Of a stretch of DNA of 64,000 nt, positions 1-13,239 are shown in pieces. The translations under genes and the position numbers were made by a program. Within the stretch, counting starts at the first letter, position 1, and each line of letters opens with the position of its first letter. The notes beneath the pieces are model-generated. The model searched no databases. It was not told the origin of the DNA and saw nothing but the letters and a program-made list of their open reading frames with translations. Origin of the DNA: Capitulum mitella (taxonomy: Eukaryota; Arthropoda; Thecostraca; Pollicipedomorpha; Pollicipedidae). Where the stretch lies: assembly GCA_030062745.1 (NCBI GenBank), contig CP099848.1, positions 5,008,685-5,072,684 on the forward strand, written 5' to 3'.

Positions 1-656
1 TTGAAATAGTCAATTCAAATGACTGAAAACGTTTACAGATAATATTAAATGCACACGAGATCATTCCAAGTGACCCCAAGGTCACTGGAGGTCATTTAAG
101 GTCAAAGGTCACAAGTTGATCTAGGGAAACGTGTGACCATGACAGTTCCCCTTTTTCATGTCCCTGGCACCGCCTATGCTAACATTATACGAACATTGTA
201 ATGCGATTTGTACTTCTTTAGTATAACATGACTAGCAGCAGTCAAAAAAAGGTGTTTGCGTCTTTTGTTCATTCAGTTGTTAGAAAACTAATTCTCCTAT
301 TTTTGAAACCCTGTGAACGCCCATGAATTTTCTCAAAATTTCAAATTTGTGGACCCATGGTAAAAGCCCTATCCATAATCTCTCCACTCATACCAGTTTC
401 ATCGAAATCACTCGATAAACAATGGAGTTATAAGAAGTCCAAAATGACCCCCCATTTTGACGTTTTTGCCTCCCTGTATCAACCAATTTCAAAATTTTAA
501 AAATTTCTTTTCATAAAAATGCAGTTCTCGTCACGGCAAATCGATTGCCGTTTGTTGCGATGAAATCGGATGAGTAGTTCTCGAGATCTCAGGGGGGGGC
601 CGAATCCGCCCCTCTGCCGGGAATCGACCATACCGTATAGCCCTCCGGGAATAGGG
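1..656 (+). mobile_element. Short piggyBac-like TTAA element, copy 1 (cut by window edge)
   Basis: This is the right-hand part of a roughly 1.2-kb non-autonomous element found twice more, at 30941-32147 and 36558-37763. It ends in the terminal bases CCGGGAATAGGG and is followed directly by TTAA at 657-660, the usual target of piggyBac-type transposases. The left half lies outside the window. The sequence matches the copy at 36558-37763 almost base for base, starting near position 37105 of that copy. It holds four AGGTCA half-sites starting at 79, 89, 99 and 106, and a G-run/C-run subterminal palindrome near 590-620. It has no credible reading frame, so it would need a transposase made elsewhere. 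Family assignment rests on the TTAA flank and the CCCT terminus and is an inference. Confidence 0.8.
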
Positions 657-2810
657 TTAAGATTGCTTTAATACCATTGGCTTTGTGTCGTTTTATGGTA
701 TCATTTTAATCCTTGTAAAGTAATGATTCCCGATTTTCGGTAGGATCTTAAAACATTTGCTGTATCTTCATTACAGCTTTTTGCTCTATTGCCGGAGGAG
801 AAGTTTCCAGCCCAGAAGGTGATTATTGGCTGTTCGATTAAATCCATGCCCCATTAGTTCCAAGTCACAATTTTCTGGCCGCTGCCACGTACACGCTACT
901 TGGCGCTGACGGATGGGGATTCGATGCCCTTTCAGAAGAGATTTTCGGCAACTTGTTTTGGCAGGAGAGTGTCAGTTCCTAAAATTACTATATTTATGCT
1001 GTCATGTTGACATGGCTTGCAAGAAACACAGGAAAGCGATACGAAGACCAAGTATGTGATCCCGTAAGTCGTAGATGGCCTTCAGTGATACCAACGACGG
1101 TCACGTATTTTTTTCTGTACAGTGTCATTGTAGCATCGATTTTTTGGCCTGTGTAACTGTATCGACCATCGTATTGCGGAAACATGGAAACAAACGTCAT
1201 TTTTCAGCCCCCCGTGAAACTTTACACTGGTTTCATTTACAAGGTCAAAAGTCAAGCCGTGACCTGACGTAACTGCGCTACCTATACTGAACTTCGATCA
1301 TGTTTTGCAAAAAAACGTGGTCTGTCATGATAGAATAAATTCATTCAGGGTTCTAAACTATGGCTGCTGAGGCCACAGCGGGTTCTCCATCTTGCTATGG
1401 TAGGTTCAAAGCAGACCCTTCGAGGGTATAGGAGGCCCCAATTGATTTTCTTACTTCCTTAAGATATATTCATTCCATGTGATATATTGCCATTTCTTAC
1501 CATTATTGTACTGTTAACTTTCTTCTGAAGTGGCGGACAAAGAACCGTCAAATTTTGTCTTGATATGTAACGTCATCAGAAACCTTGAGGTCCGGACTAA
1601 TGGGAATACCTTGGGCATCAAGGTGGCGGGGTATCAAGTGCCGTTTGAATCGTCGAATTCGGGCCATTAGTTTGAAAAACAGTCAGGGGTTAACAAATTT
1701 TCCTAGTAACTGAAAGGTGGGAAAACATCCCAGACAATGGTGGGTCATTATCAAAGAGTGATAATGTATTTTTCTCAGGAGGGTTTCGTATTCAGATGTA
1801 AAGGAATCTCCCTTGTTACGTTTCGCTCGTCACCTAACATGTACAATGGATGGGCGAAATCCGCACCTCCCTTTGGTTTTTCTTCTGCGAGGTTTTTCAC
1901 GTCAGTTCGCTTCAGCTCACCAAGGCAACGGTGCGAAGGGAGCATCGTTTGATGTACCATGAAGCAATTATCTTGCGCTCTGTTTATTGGAAAACGTTTG
2001 CACATGTGGCCTTTTAAGACTCCCCGTCATGGGGGTCAATTTGGCCCCCAGGATAGCTTTTCTTGAATAGAGCGGGACTGCTTACGTTTCTGAAACTCGC
2101 AGTAACTTTCTCAACGTTGTCAGCACTTCGAGAGACGATTTATTTCATAAAATCGGACCGTAACTTGCTGAGATAGTCATGTCTAAAGCCGATGGTCACC
2201 GCGGCGCCGCGTGTCGAAAGGGGCATAACCACCAGCGAGAACCGTGACCCGACATGGCCTCGGGCGACTTTCGGGTGTCTTCTACTTGCCATCGTGTTAC
2301 GTACCTATGAAGAGAATATCTGAACCGTGCTCGAGTTTCTTAGACACTGATAACGACCAAAACGACAAAAATGATGGTCGCTAACGCGTGAGATATCACA
2401 AAATATGTCTCCATTTGACCTGACCTGACTGAAAATGCAACGCGCAAAGCAAACCAAAAAGAGTGGTTTTAGAAACCAAGAACGAAAATGTCCAACGGTG
2501 CTATTTTTAGTCCTTAATTGCAATTAGTTTGGATTTTAGGGGGGAATCAAATTCCCTAACATGATAGCGTGTTCGGGCAAGAGCGCCATGACGGGCCGGG
2601 TTAACGTCGACCGCCCAGTCCGTTGATACCTGGCTGGTGACGAAAAGGCGCGAGGCTGTTCGACGTCTGCGCGTTAATGGGTTACGAAATGCATCGTGTA
2701 GCATACTAGTCGGTTACTAAAATGTTTGCGGTAGATAGTGCACTGCTTAAGTCTATGCTGCACTTTAACCCAGCAGTTGCCGGGGTATATCGTCGCCTTG
2801 TACTTGAGTC

Positions 2811-2829
2811 GGTGGGTGGGTGGGTGGGA
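2811..2829 (+). other. G-quadruplex-type motif
   Basis: Several GGG runs are separated by single T residues. This pattern can fold into a compact four-stranded structure. No gene is placed next to it, so no role is proposed. Confidence 0.5.
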
Positions 2830-2843
2830 GAGGATACATCAAA

Positions 2844-3060
2844 CGCCCCCACTCAATAACTCCTCAACTAGTGGTCCGATTGGGCTGATTCAGAAGGCAC
2901 TCCATTGTCTCGACCCCAGGCTGCGTCACATTTTTGGACGTCACAACTATATCTGGGGCCACGGGCCACGTCAAAGGCCATATGCTCCATTTATGGTATT
3001 TAACGAGAAAATCTCACCGAGCAGGCTGCCTGATAACCAGACATCACAAGCGGCTTCAAG
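2844..3060 (+). repeat. Dispersed repeat, copy A
   Basis: A 20-base block (2844-2863) recurs exactly at 55695-55714, and the following about 200 bases keep a weaker resemblance. A third, more diverged relative starts near 63100. No coding potential is seen. The boundaries are approximate and the class is unknown. Confidence 0.4.
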
Positions 3061-6000
3061 CCTGTAGAGAACATTTCCGCACCAGGCCACTTAATCCTCC
3101 AATCGATTTCATTACGAATGTTATCGCTTTGGTCGAGAATGTTGCGATAGTTTGGTTGTGAATGTCCAAAATATGAATTCAGAATTCAAAAACACGAAAA
3201 AATAAAACATGGCTGTGAATACCCAAAATAAACAGCGTCGCAACTTCATGCAGTACTATGATGGTTTATTGAATACAATCCTCATAACGCTTGCATATTT
3301 TGTACCATAGTAAGCTGTCATAAAATCACAGTCTTTTGATGTTCGTGGTTGTGGGGATGCAATGGCAAAATACTGAAGATAATGTTGTGTTAATGACGTC
3401 AGCTGGTTTAAAGGATATCACTCTTGTTCTGCCATGATGTTCCACACAAAGACCGATAGGAATTAAGCATACGCGAACACATGAACCATTAAAATTGAAA
3501 CATATTCACGTCGTGTGAAAGCGTCCTTGAAGTTCATCTCAGTGCATGGTCCGATAGTCACATGAGTTCCGCACTGTCACCTTTATGGCAAAGGCCAAGA
3601 GATAACGATGCCTCCCGCTAACTTTCCTAGACATGGCCGATAGTAATGCGTCAACTTTGTGGGGCGGACGGGCACCGGAAAACTGTCCGGCCCTGCCCGG
3701 CTCCGCGTCAGCCTCGCACGGCGGAGCCGAGCCGGCCGACGACTGGACCCTCCGGGGCGTTCATCTTCCCACGACTAACGACGCATCTGTCAGCAGGTGC
3801 GCCGAACCGCGCGATGAATTATGCAGAATCATGCGAACTTGGGCCGATGCTGGCGGGCGCTCTGCTACACTTTGCCTGCGACAGGCGGGGTAAGTCCGCT
3901 GTGAGGTACGGTGCGGAGGCGTTCGGTCGACGACGGGAAGCCGGAGGTCGGGCTCCACGGCGCCGCAGGCGTCTGGCCTCGGGTTTGATGGGTGGTTCCC
4001 GCTCGCCGCGGCGACCATTCCGGATTGCCCTCTGAAGTGTTGAAGATGCCTGTGGAGTTTTGATCGACCTTTCAGGAGCCCACGTCTTTTGTCACGTGAC
4101 GCTTTGGGTGGCCGTCTTGCGTGGTTTGGGGACAAGCTTGGTGTTCTCAGTGGCCTGCAGGAATAGAAAACATAGGAACTGCACTTGGTTTTTGAAGAGT
4201 TTTCTCGATTTAAGCGCTATTCTGTCCTCCTCATTTCTTAGAACAAAAAGATAGTGATCATAATTTCAACGTGGTATCTGATGACACGGTTGATTATATT
4301 TTCGTCCGAATTAAAATAGAAACATTTAACTTTGAATAGTTAACGGAACGCTTTCTAATGTCCCTTTCTCTTCCGCCCGATGGTAATGCATTCATTCGGG
4401 TTCGGATAAACCAAAGGATTTGATAACTCGTCTTCGTTAACTTGCGTCCCCTGACCGCTCCATGTAGTTCTGCGCGACTTTATACCGACGATGCACGATC
4501 GACAAAACCACCAGCCAGCGAGCCGACGGAACGGGTCTGCGGACATTGAGGCCGGAGTACTGGATCGTGTCCAATCCCCTGCCGACACCTCCGAGGACGC
4601 CCTCGCCTCTGCCACCTTCCACAGCGGGGAGGGGAGGGGTCTCCGCCTCCGCCGCTGAGGCGCGCTCCAATGTGCGGCCCGGGCCCGGCCGCCGGCCGCG
4701 GCGCCGTCCAGTGCCGTCACGTGGGAGTCGGCGGGTGACCGCCGGCGCGCTTAGTATCGCGTCACGTGCCGTCGGCGACGCGGCGCGGCTGGGAATCGCC
4801 GTCCGTCGCTGAGTCTCATCTCCGCGGCCGGCTCGGAGGGCGGGTCGGTCGCCGGCGGAATTCCGTCGATGATGGCGGGGCCGCGTCTGACGACGCGACT
4901 TAATGAATTGTGTCATCGCTCGCGTCGTAAAAGAGCGAAATCTCCGCGGCTGTCCCACAACTCCGACAGCGGCGCCGGCCACATGTGATTCCACATCGGA
5001 GGTTGTAAACTGCGCTTCGAGGACAGCTCTGCTCGGTCTGTCCCTCCCCGTTCCCCCTCGGAAACGCTCCTGATTAACGTCTGCTCGCCCTTCTTCGCAG
5101 TTCTGCTGAGCAGGCTTCAGCGGACTAGCACAACGGAGCTGAACTAAACGGTTTTCTCGCCGGGCGTGAGCTCTGTTTGTAAATCTCCGGGAACTTCCTC
5201 GAAGTTGCGATGCGATTGTCTTTTGCCGGGAGGGCCTCCCTCGCCACGGATGCGGGAGACGGCGTGCTGTTTTTTGTGATTAACGATGTTTAGGGCTCGT
5301 TAGGCGACGGTCGCCGGACCGGAAGAGAGCAACATCCGCGTGGTTTCCATGGGAACGGCCAGTTGTGTGTCCTCGGCCGGTTGCCCCGCACGGACGGTCT
5401 CCCATGATGTAGTGTGCGCGGAGTATTCCAGAGATGGGCCGCGGGCGGCTGACTCGAGTCTGACTCTCGGGATACGTCGAACGTACTGCCGCCCCGTGGT
5501 CAGCTGCGATGGCTGACTCGAGTCGGACTTTCGAGAGACACACTTCCGTGGGAACACAGCAGGCAGCGGAGCCGTTCGACGCCGACGAAGCTGTCGTTCG
5601 CTGAGGACGAAAGATGCTCCGGCCGGCCTGAAACTGGCCTCCCGGTACTCAAGTTTCAGTTCGATTTATTTCTGGACTGAGCGAAGTGTTCCTTCCACTT
5701 GTTTATTCATCGTTTGGTGTGTACTGTAATTTGCCGGTGTATTAACCTCGTTCATATCACTCGAAAACAACCTATTCGGTAAATGTTTTATGAGTGTAAT
5801 CGATATTGAAGCAAACATTACAATGTCCATGAAAGACATACGTTTTCTTTCAAATTTGAATTTATGTTCCTGTAGGAATTTTACAACCTTCGTTGCATTT
5901 TAGAGCGCTATATGTTAAGTACTTTCAGGCGAAACAAACGGATGATCATGCAGTTGTTTTGGGAGCAAACGCATACTGACTACAAAGTACGGTGACATTT

Positions 6001-7241
6001 TACCAAGGTCATTAGTGTGGTAGGGCCACAGCAACACAACCGTTGTTGTGACAGTTTTCCTGGCTTTAATGAACTGGTCTCGCGATATAATCATCCCGGA
6101 TGTACCCCCGCGCCTCTCAGACACGACTGGAGCCGTTCGTGCCAGCCCGCTTAGCAGGCCGCAGCGGCCCGTGGTGACCTGTGCCGACCTGTGACGACCC
6201 TCGGTGATCTGTGACGGCACGTTCAGGACACGGCGGCACCCCTGGGACGTGGTCGGACGGGCGCCGCAGATGAGTCGCTGATGGCAGCCTTTGACACTCA
6301 CGAGGGTGCTTACCACAAGTGGTGAGCCCCGCAAGGGATTATTATCGTGGCTTTTGTCTGGCTCGGGTCCGTATGACTTGGAGGACTGTCTATGACGAGA
6401 TGGAATCGCGCATCAACGAAATTGAACACCCCGGCCGCTTTTCGACGCCGGAACACGGCACGCTCAAGCGAGCCAGAAGATACTGCTGATGTATCTAGAC
6501 ACATTCAAAGGGTAAACCGTGGAGCGTTCAGCGCTGGCCGGCGTTGCAACGGGGCTGGCAAAAGTGTAACAACAGTGGGCTGCATCAACGCTCAACATAG
6601 TGAAAGCTCACGATGCTTCTCGAGCGTCGGTCGTTGACATCACGGCAGTGTTGTGGGCAGTGGCGAGGACAGAAGTGGAAGCACGAGGGTTATTGGTGAT
6701 GGCGACGACAGCCGGGAAGCGTTGGGATGAACATCGACGCTTTACGGCCGGCTCCGCCGACGACCGAGGTGCCATTTATCTGCAGAGTCGGCCTGAGCCA
6801 CCTCGCCGGACAAAAACGGTGGTCGAAGCTGCCAGACAGCGAGCTTACGGCGGGAGAACTGGGGATTTGACCTAGGCGGTCATCAACGGTACGAAACGTC
6901 ATTTAATTGTCCGCAAGGAAGTCTGCAACGCCGTCGTAGAAGCAACACACTCAAAGGCTCGTGTGTGGCAGCCGACAAAGCTCAGAGTTTTTCAGCTTCA
7001 GAAGACTCTTTATGGTTACAAAGGGATAGGGATGTATCCTGCGCGGCAACTGGTAAACGCGTGAGAAATCAAATGTAGTCATTCACTCGTTAACTGATAC
7101 GTTGTGAAATCTGTATACCTGTACTACAGCGAAGCAGGGTACATCAAGCATATTTTGTGTTTTGCTCGTTTGCATTCATGACAGGACGACGTGAGGAGAG
7201 ATATACACATTTAAACATGCACATATACATATTTAAACGTG

Positions 7242-7242
<1 letters not shown>

Positions 7243-7283
<41 letters not shown>

Positions 7284-7322
7284 CAACATATATATATATA
7301 TATATAACACATACACATATAT
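7243..7322. repeat. AT-rich microsatellite
   Basis: A long TA dinucleotide run to about 7282 is followed by a short break and a second TA run to about 7306. The open frame on the minus strand here, with alternating Ile and Tyr, is only the repeat translated. Confidence 0.9.
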
Positions 7323-9911
7323 AACAACTGTCCAACGAACAGCTGTTATATATGATTTGCATTGCATTATTAGTATGAAATCACGATGTTTTCAAAACAA
7401 AGACTATTTCTGAATACTTTGGTACTCTAGCTGCATGCATAACATCTGTTGATGCATAATCACGCTTATCATCCCATGGTCGTTCAAATAATACCAGCAC
7501 AAATCTTCTGCCATCCAGGTGCCTCGGGAGTTGAACTTTGTCCAGTGCTGATTCTACATTAAAGCCTGTGTGACGGGGGTAGAAGGCATTGCCTCACTGC
7601 CCGAAACGGCCCCCTGTTCTCGGTTTCTTTCAGTCTGGGTCGAGTCTACCAGAGAACAGCTCTGAAGCGTGTTCAGACATATTCAGTTCATCCTACTATG
7701 GCAAATAGTCTGGTACTTTGTCGTGTGAATGTGCACGCGCCATTCACGCGAGCTGCTCAGAGGCTCCAGGGCTTTGAGTCTCGATTCAAATTGTAATTGA
7801 AGGAAAAGTTCCTGGAGCTTCAGCTTAATGGTTTTCCTTTAAGCCGCGTTAATTGGGAACTTCAGCTAAGTGACATGAATGAAACACGGTGATTTTCAGT
7901 TTAAATTAGTTTAGTCTGGTTTTAATGTTACGAATGAGAACCGATTCGGAGCACTCTGCTACACATCAGAAAAAGGTTTAATCGACTTGATGCACAACTT
8001 GCGTGACGAAGTATTTTTGACAATCTCTATGGCCAGAAAACTTTTATCGGCCCAGCCGACCGCGAATCAATCATCATCACCTTTGGAAACCACTATTCAA
8101 AACTGAGAAATCAATTTGGATAGAATTGTAAAGGAGAAGTTCTGGAACCAGGACCGCAACACGTTCCAGTTAGTTGAATTTGTGTAGAGGCGAATAATTT
8201 GCGACTCGCTGAGACGGATGGCTCGGACATTCCCCACTTTGTTTCTCCGCCGGCTAACACCGTAACCGAACGGCTCAGCGTCTGCAAGTTTTCAGTACCC
8301 CTTGGCTCATCATTCGGGCACATTGCAGTGAATCGCGTTTGTTGGCAGCATCCATCCCATGGCTTTGTAGCTTGTTTTCTTTCTCCATCTTCATCGATAC
8401 GCTGGTGCTGACAGATTCTCATAGTGTGCGGTATGCGTTATTATGTCATGGCACGTAATAAAGATCAGTTTTGACCTCACTCAGGGCTATCATCGGTAGA
8501 ATCCATATATCTTATTTAGATTTCGTCTAAATAAAGCGTCACTTTACGCCATGCAGCTACTTGTGAGTGCTGTTTTGAGATTTTATGGCGCAAATAGGGA
8601 CACTGAGAAAACTGTGTGATGCGTATCAAGTTTTATGTCATACAGACATGCTTTAAACTCAAGGACGATGATGACGATGACGATGGATTTCTTAGAATCT
8701 TATGACCTAGCCTGACGTGTATCACAATTTTCCTCACATGAATGTGTATTGACATCGCATCCATACGTCTAAGTGTATTTAGGGCTCAGAACTGCTGTTA
8801 CATCTAGTGCGTACGTAGCAATGTATTTTATCCAAATTGGCTAGACATTCGTCTTTGGCCGAGCCTGTGACCTGAGGTGTTATCCCGAGGTAAAAGGACA
8901 AAACGGCATTGCCAAGGCTTCGTTATCGAGAGCGATCTTTCACGGACTCCGATCGGACCATTGTTTGCTGACTTATTTTGTGGGGACTGTTTGATGTCTA
9001 ACCAGAAGAAGTTCAAGATGCAAGCAGCAAGCAGAAGTCGAGCATCAGAGCTCAGTTTCTGCGCAACTGGGCAATTTGCGTCATGCCAGGTCGTGCATTA
9101 TCGCATAGTTTGATGCTAGAGTCAAATATGTATTATGAGTGATATTGCCGGTGTATTATTTATGTCATCTTTACCGTTAATTTGTTCGCCATCTTGAACA
9201 ACTGGTGAAGACAATGGCGCCAAATATGACGGTCACCTAGTGGAACTGATTTTGACGCAGGGTCAACACAAACGTTTGCTGAGGATACCGAAGCCGTCGG
9301 CTGGTGCCCCCCCCCCCCCAGTCTCAGTCCTGCGAAATGAGCTCCGTCCGTGAGCAGCGAGCGTACATGTCCGCCGTGTCGCATCATGTCAGGTCCGCTG
9401 TGTCACGTTACGTTAGGTCCACTGTGTCACGTTATGTTGGCACGTGCCGTCGGAGCCGAGCGAGCACTGGTCGACCTGCCTGGCTCCGGCTGCCGGTTGC
9501 GGTCGACTCCGTGACTGCCGGCTCCCAGAGGCTGAGCAGTTTTGTGTCCGAGGCTGTTTTGTCGGCTCGAGAAGGCAGCGCCAATGTCTGTCGATGGCAT
9601 GGCGATGATGAAAATGGCGCGATGGACGTTGAAGACTTGTTACAGGCAATTTATGGGAACTGGCCATATAGAGGCCATGTAGGCCATTGGATCCCATGCG
9701 GGCCTGGAACAGCCTCATATTATTAGATGAGGTTTTACGGCGTCTTGGACTTTTTTATTCGAATACCCTATGGTTAAATGACCCCCTAATATAAATCTTT
9801 CGATACAATCCTCGAAATGTTTTCAGTACATCGACACGAATCCGGCACGTCTTGACGGCCTCTGTTGTGTGCCGGCCGCCATCTCACCTCTGACCCATCT
9901 CCCTCCGGCAG

Positions 9912-10049
9912 GTGACGGACGGGGAGCAGGTGCTCTCGACGTTCATCCACCTGCGGGTGAAGCGGCCGCGCGCCGTCATCCAGGGCGCCCCCCGACAGTA
10001 CCACATGGTGCCGGGCAGCACGTTCTCCCTGCGCTGCACTGTCGTTGAG
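9912..10049 (+). CDS. Dpr-like Ig-domain protein, internal exon (end of Ig1, start of Ig2)
   Basis: This exon encodes 46 residues in phase 0. An AG acceptor after a pyrimidine-containing tract ends at 9911, and a GT donor starts at 10050. The first 16 residues (VTDGEQVLSTFIHLRV) read as the last beta strand of a first Ig domain. They are followed by a linker and the start of a second Ig domain, with the pattern GSTFSLRC that carries the first domain cysteine. It then stops at CTVVE. This is the layout of Dpr proteins, two-Ig neuronal surface receptors that pair with DIP proteins in cell recognition and synapse choice. The next exon supplies the Trp and the second Cys about 12 kb away. The donor GTGGGC is weaker than consensus. 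The exon lies in a GC-rich island. Family assignment is from motif memory, not a search. Confidence 0.75.
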
Positions 10050-13000
10050 GTGGGCGACGGCGCGCAGCGGCGACGCCCGTCTCCGTCAAACGGCGGCGGG
10101 CGGCGGCCTCTCTCACCACGCGCCCGTCTGAAAATGGCGGTCTGGTGAGACAAAGAGGCTTCTGGCGACGCTTTTTCGGCAACGGTAGGATCTCGTGGCG
10201 GTGGCGCCGGTGAGGTGAGCATCGGTGTAACCTGGCACGGCGATTGAACATCATTGTCTGACGACCATTGAGTTCAGGTAATTCACTTCGTTCATTGTCG
10301 GCGCCAGGTCGTGGGCGAAGGGAATAGGTCGGCGAATAGGTCACGGTTCGCCGACTTGAGACAATAAAACTAATTCTCGGGAAAATATCTGCCTTATGAA
10401 ACGCTGCCTCTAAAAACGAATTATTCGGCTCGTAAACCTTTCGTGGCGCTCTTCATACACGAACTGTAGTGAGGGCATTTCGTAAGAATTTCGTTTCTGT
10501 TCGGACTGAAACGCGCGGCCAGTGTGCAATCAGTGTCGCATTCAACAGACCACGCGACGTGCCTCATGCCTGTTGCATTTACCAGCCGGGAGAAAACTTG
10601 GCCAGAGCAGCCTGTCAGACGGCAATATCGCCCGGCAAGCCCGGATGGCCCGCGGGCGGATTTCATTTTCCGGCGGCAAAATCTGCTGAGACGATGCAGA
10701 CGTCACGGCGGGGCGTCAGGCGCAGCTCAGCCGTAACGTGTGTTCGGGACTCATTAAAAGCAGACGAATTGGCCGGATTGGGCTCTGCTCGACGAACTTC
10801 CGCGGAATTCGTCGAGCGGTCCGACTTAAACGGCTGCTGTCAGGCGGGCAGTCGATGCGGTCGGCTGGTCGCTGAGACGCGTCTGCTGACGGGGGCGGTG
10901 ACCCGCACCAGGCGCTGTGGTTCCGATGTGGCGATCAGGCCAGCGGGCCTTTTAGGATGGCCTCCAGGGCTTCGAAAGGTGCCTTTCCATGACGCTTAAA
11001 GATAACGTCTTTTCGACATGCTCCTGCCGTAGACTGCTGCCAGACAGTGGGTCAAATGGCCCGGAGGCGCACACGACCTCGGCGGAGTGCTGAGTACGGG
11101 GCCAACGCTGCTGAGACGGATCCGGTTTACTGGTAGGCTGTGCCGCAGTGCCGCCGTGCGGGCGGGACAGAATACCCGCAGGCGCCAGTCTGTGTGGAGA
11201 GTTTCGGACACTAGAGTTTCGGACACAGCGGCCTCCGTTTTGGTGACTTCCAGCTCCGTTCCGGGTGAAGTGCTGTCTACCGGACCAAATCTGACTCCTC
11301 TCAAATGCAAAGTGCGCCATAACGCATGGAACCCTTCATTGGAGCGTGACAACGGACAACGCACGGAAATGTTCTTTATTGTTGGAGTACTTTTTTGGTC
11401 CAATATCGTTGTTTTGGAAATCAGCCCTCATTGTGAAAGGTGCAGTCGTCGATCGTTATGCTAAAAAAGCATAGGGTATCAGTGCCGGCCTGTGAGAGAC
11501 AACCAGAGGACGTTTTCATGTGCCCCAGTCCTTTGCGACATTCGTGGTCAACAAATCTTGAGCCCCGTTTCGAACCAAATCAACAGCCTGTTTGAACCGT
11601 ACCTGGGTATTGCCGTGCAGCCATGGCCTCGCTGTGAGCTGGAATGGCCAAGAACCTCGTCGGGTGGCTATATGACTGTTGCTACCTGAAGCAGCTCCGA
11701 TATTTCGGTTGTTGGTAATTTCAGCACTTGAAAACTTTGGCGTATGTCCAAAATCGTGAATTTTGCCAGCACTTTATACACAACCATGTTTTTCCTTCGT
11801 TGTTAAATTTGCATATCAACATAAGTGCCTCTTCAGGCTAATACCAGATTTTCCAGGCTTGCAGAGGGATTACTATCAAGACGTTTTCAGCCTGAGAGGT
11901 AAGGCTAAAAGGATCGCACAGTTTGGCGTCCGGCGCTCTGAAATGCGCCCGAAGAATACTTCTGGCGCATTGGGAAATCAACGAAGACACCAGAGGCGCA
12001 CGGACTCTCAATGGTGACGCAAGAGACTGCAGTCAGATCATTTTGATCGAGAGCCGGCGTCCGAGAGCACGAGACGGGGCAGGGAGGCGGCATCAACTAT
12101 TCAGCCGGCACATTTGCTACTCTGGGCAGGTCAAGCCCACAGATGCATCATCCGAGTCTGCAATATATTTAGCGCTCGTCGTCTTTGAAAAAGGCGCTCA
12201 TTTCTGTAATGGCCAGTGGTATTTCGGACTGGAAATTGGTTTGGGTCAGAGAGAAATGTGTGAGATCCCAGCTGAGCTTTGTAAGAAAATCGAGCTGACA
12301 GAAGAAGAAACTAGCTCATATTCGCAGCAGTCATATTCGTGTTTCTGATCAGGAAGGGTGGCATAGATTTTAAACCTTGTTTCTAAAAAAAGATCAGCAA
12401 GGTGTGTTCAAGTGATAATGTTGGCATTAAAAACATCTGTATATCTTTTTCATTACATTAAAAAGTAAAGCAAGAATAAAATAGCTTCTCGTTCGTCTGG
12501 TGTTGGCCTTCTAATTTTATGAACAAACGATGGGATGCGCCGGTTGCGATTGAAAACATCGTGATACTCAGAAACGTGGCATTGTATTAAGAAAACGACG
12601 CAAAACATTTGTATCATTTTACATTGATCATCATATTGTACGAGGCGCAAAATTTCCCCTTTCATTTTAGCCCAACGGTCGTTTTCGACCCATGGCTTGA
12701 AAAGTCTATGCAGATTGTCCTTTCTAGGTCACAACCGTCTGGAATGTCTACCTATGTCGGGAATACAGAAGGGTGTGGAAAAGCATTTCAGTTGGATGCA
12801 TATCTCCCCCAGGTGTAAGGGTACACATTGGACGGAAGCTGCATTAGAACTGTTGGACACAACGCCCTTGTGTACAGCAGCTAATGATCTCAGATTGACT
12901 ATTGGTAGTCAGTAGCCGAAACATGTTGCGCTTAGTCAGAATGCAACGGATCATGTCGCACGGTCACATAAGTATGTGTCATGGCGCTGGTACCTTGCTG

Positions 13001-13239
13001 TCTGTTGCCAAAATTCGAGGGGTTCTTTAGACCCACTTGATTCCCCGTAAGCTGAGTGTCCGGGGCGGTGGACGTGGTGCGCGGAGCCGGATGGGGCTGG
13101 GCTGGAACTGGCTACCGGTTCAGTGTATCCATCTGCTTAGCTGAAAATGCTGGGAACGAGCCGCGTGAGCCTTGCCCGGATATTGCATCGTTTACGAGTG
13201 CATCTGCCATGCGGTCCCTGAGGAGGTGTCTTACTGCTC
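10050..13239 (+). other. Intron, left part
   Basis: This is the first part of the 11.85-kb intron between the two Ig exons. A GC-rich segment runs to about 11300 and the rest is mixed. Open frames here (for example 176 codons from 10469 and 141 codons from 11923) resemble no family I know, and the first overlaps competing frames on the other strand, as expected in GC-rich non-coding DNA. Confidence 0.5.

Larger units (their letters stand above)
661..9911. other. Non-coding stretch upstream of the first recognised exon
   Basis: No exon could be supported here. I looked for the end of a first Ig domain (a Tyr-Glu-Cys-Gln type ending with a donor site) that would precede the exon at 9912 and did not find one. 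The stretch holds CpG-rich islands at about 3633-4050, 4540-5010 and 5280-5640, a G-run motif at 2811, a dispersed repeat near 2844 and an AT microsatellite near 7243. If the Dpr-like gene starts upstream of the window, this is all intron. Confidence 0.4.

Noticed and set aside
4437-4994. 185-codon minus-strand frame in a CpG-rich island
   Set aside because: Rich in Arg, Ala, Pro and Gly, with competing frames and no recognisable motif. Typical of GC-rich non-coding DNA.
7144-7362. Minus-strand frame rich in Ile and Tyr
   Set aside because: It is a translation of the TA microsatellite.
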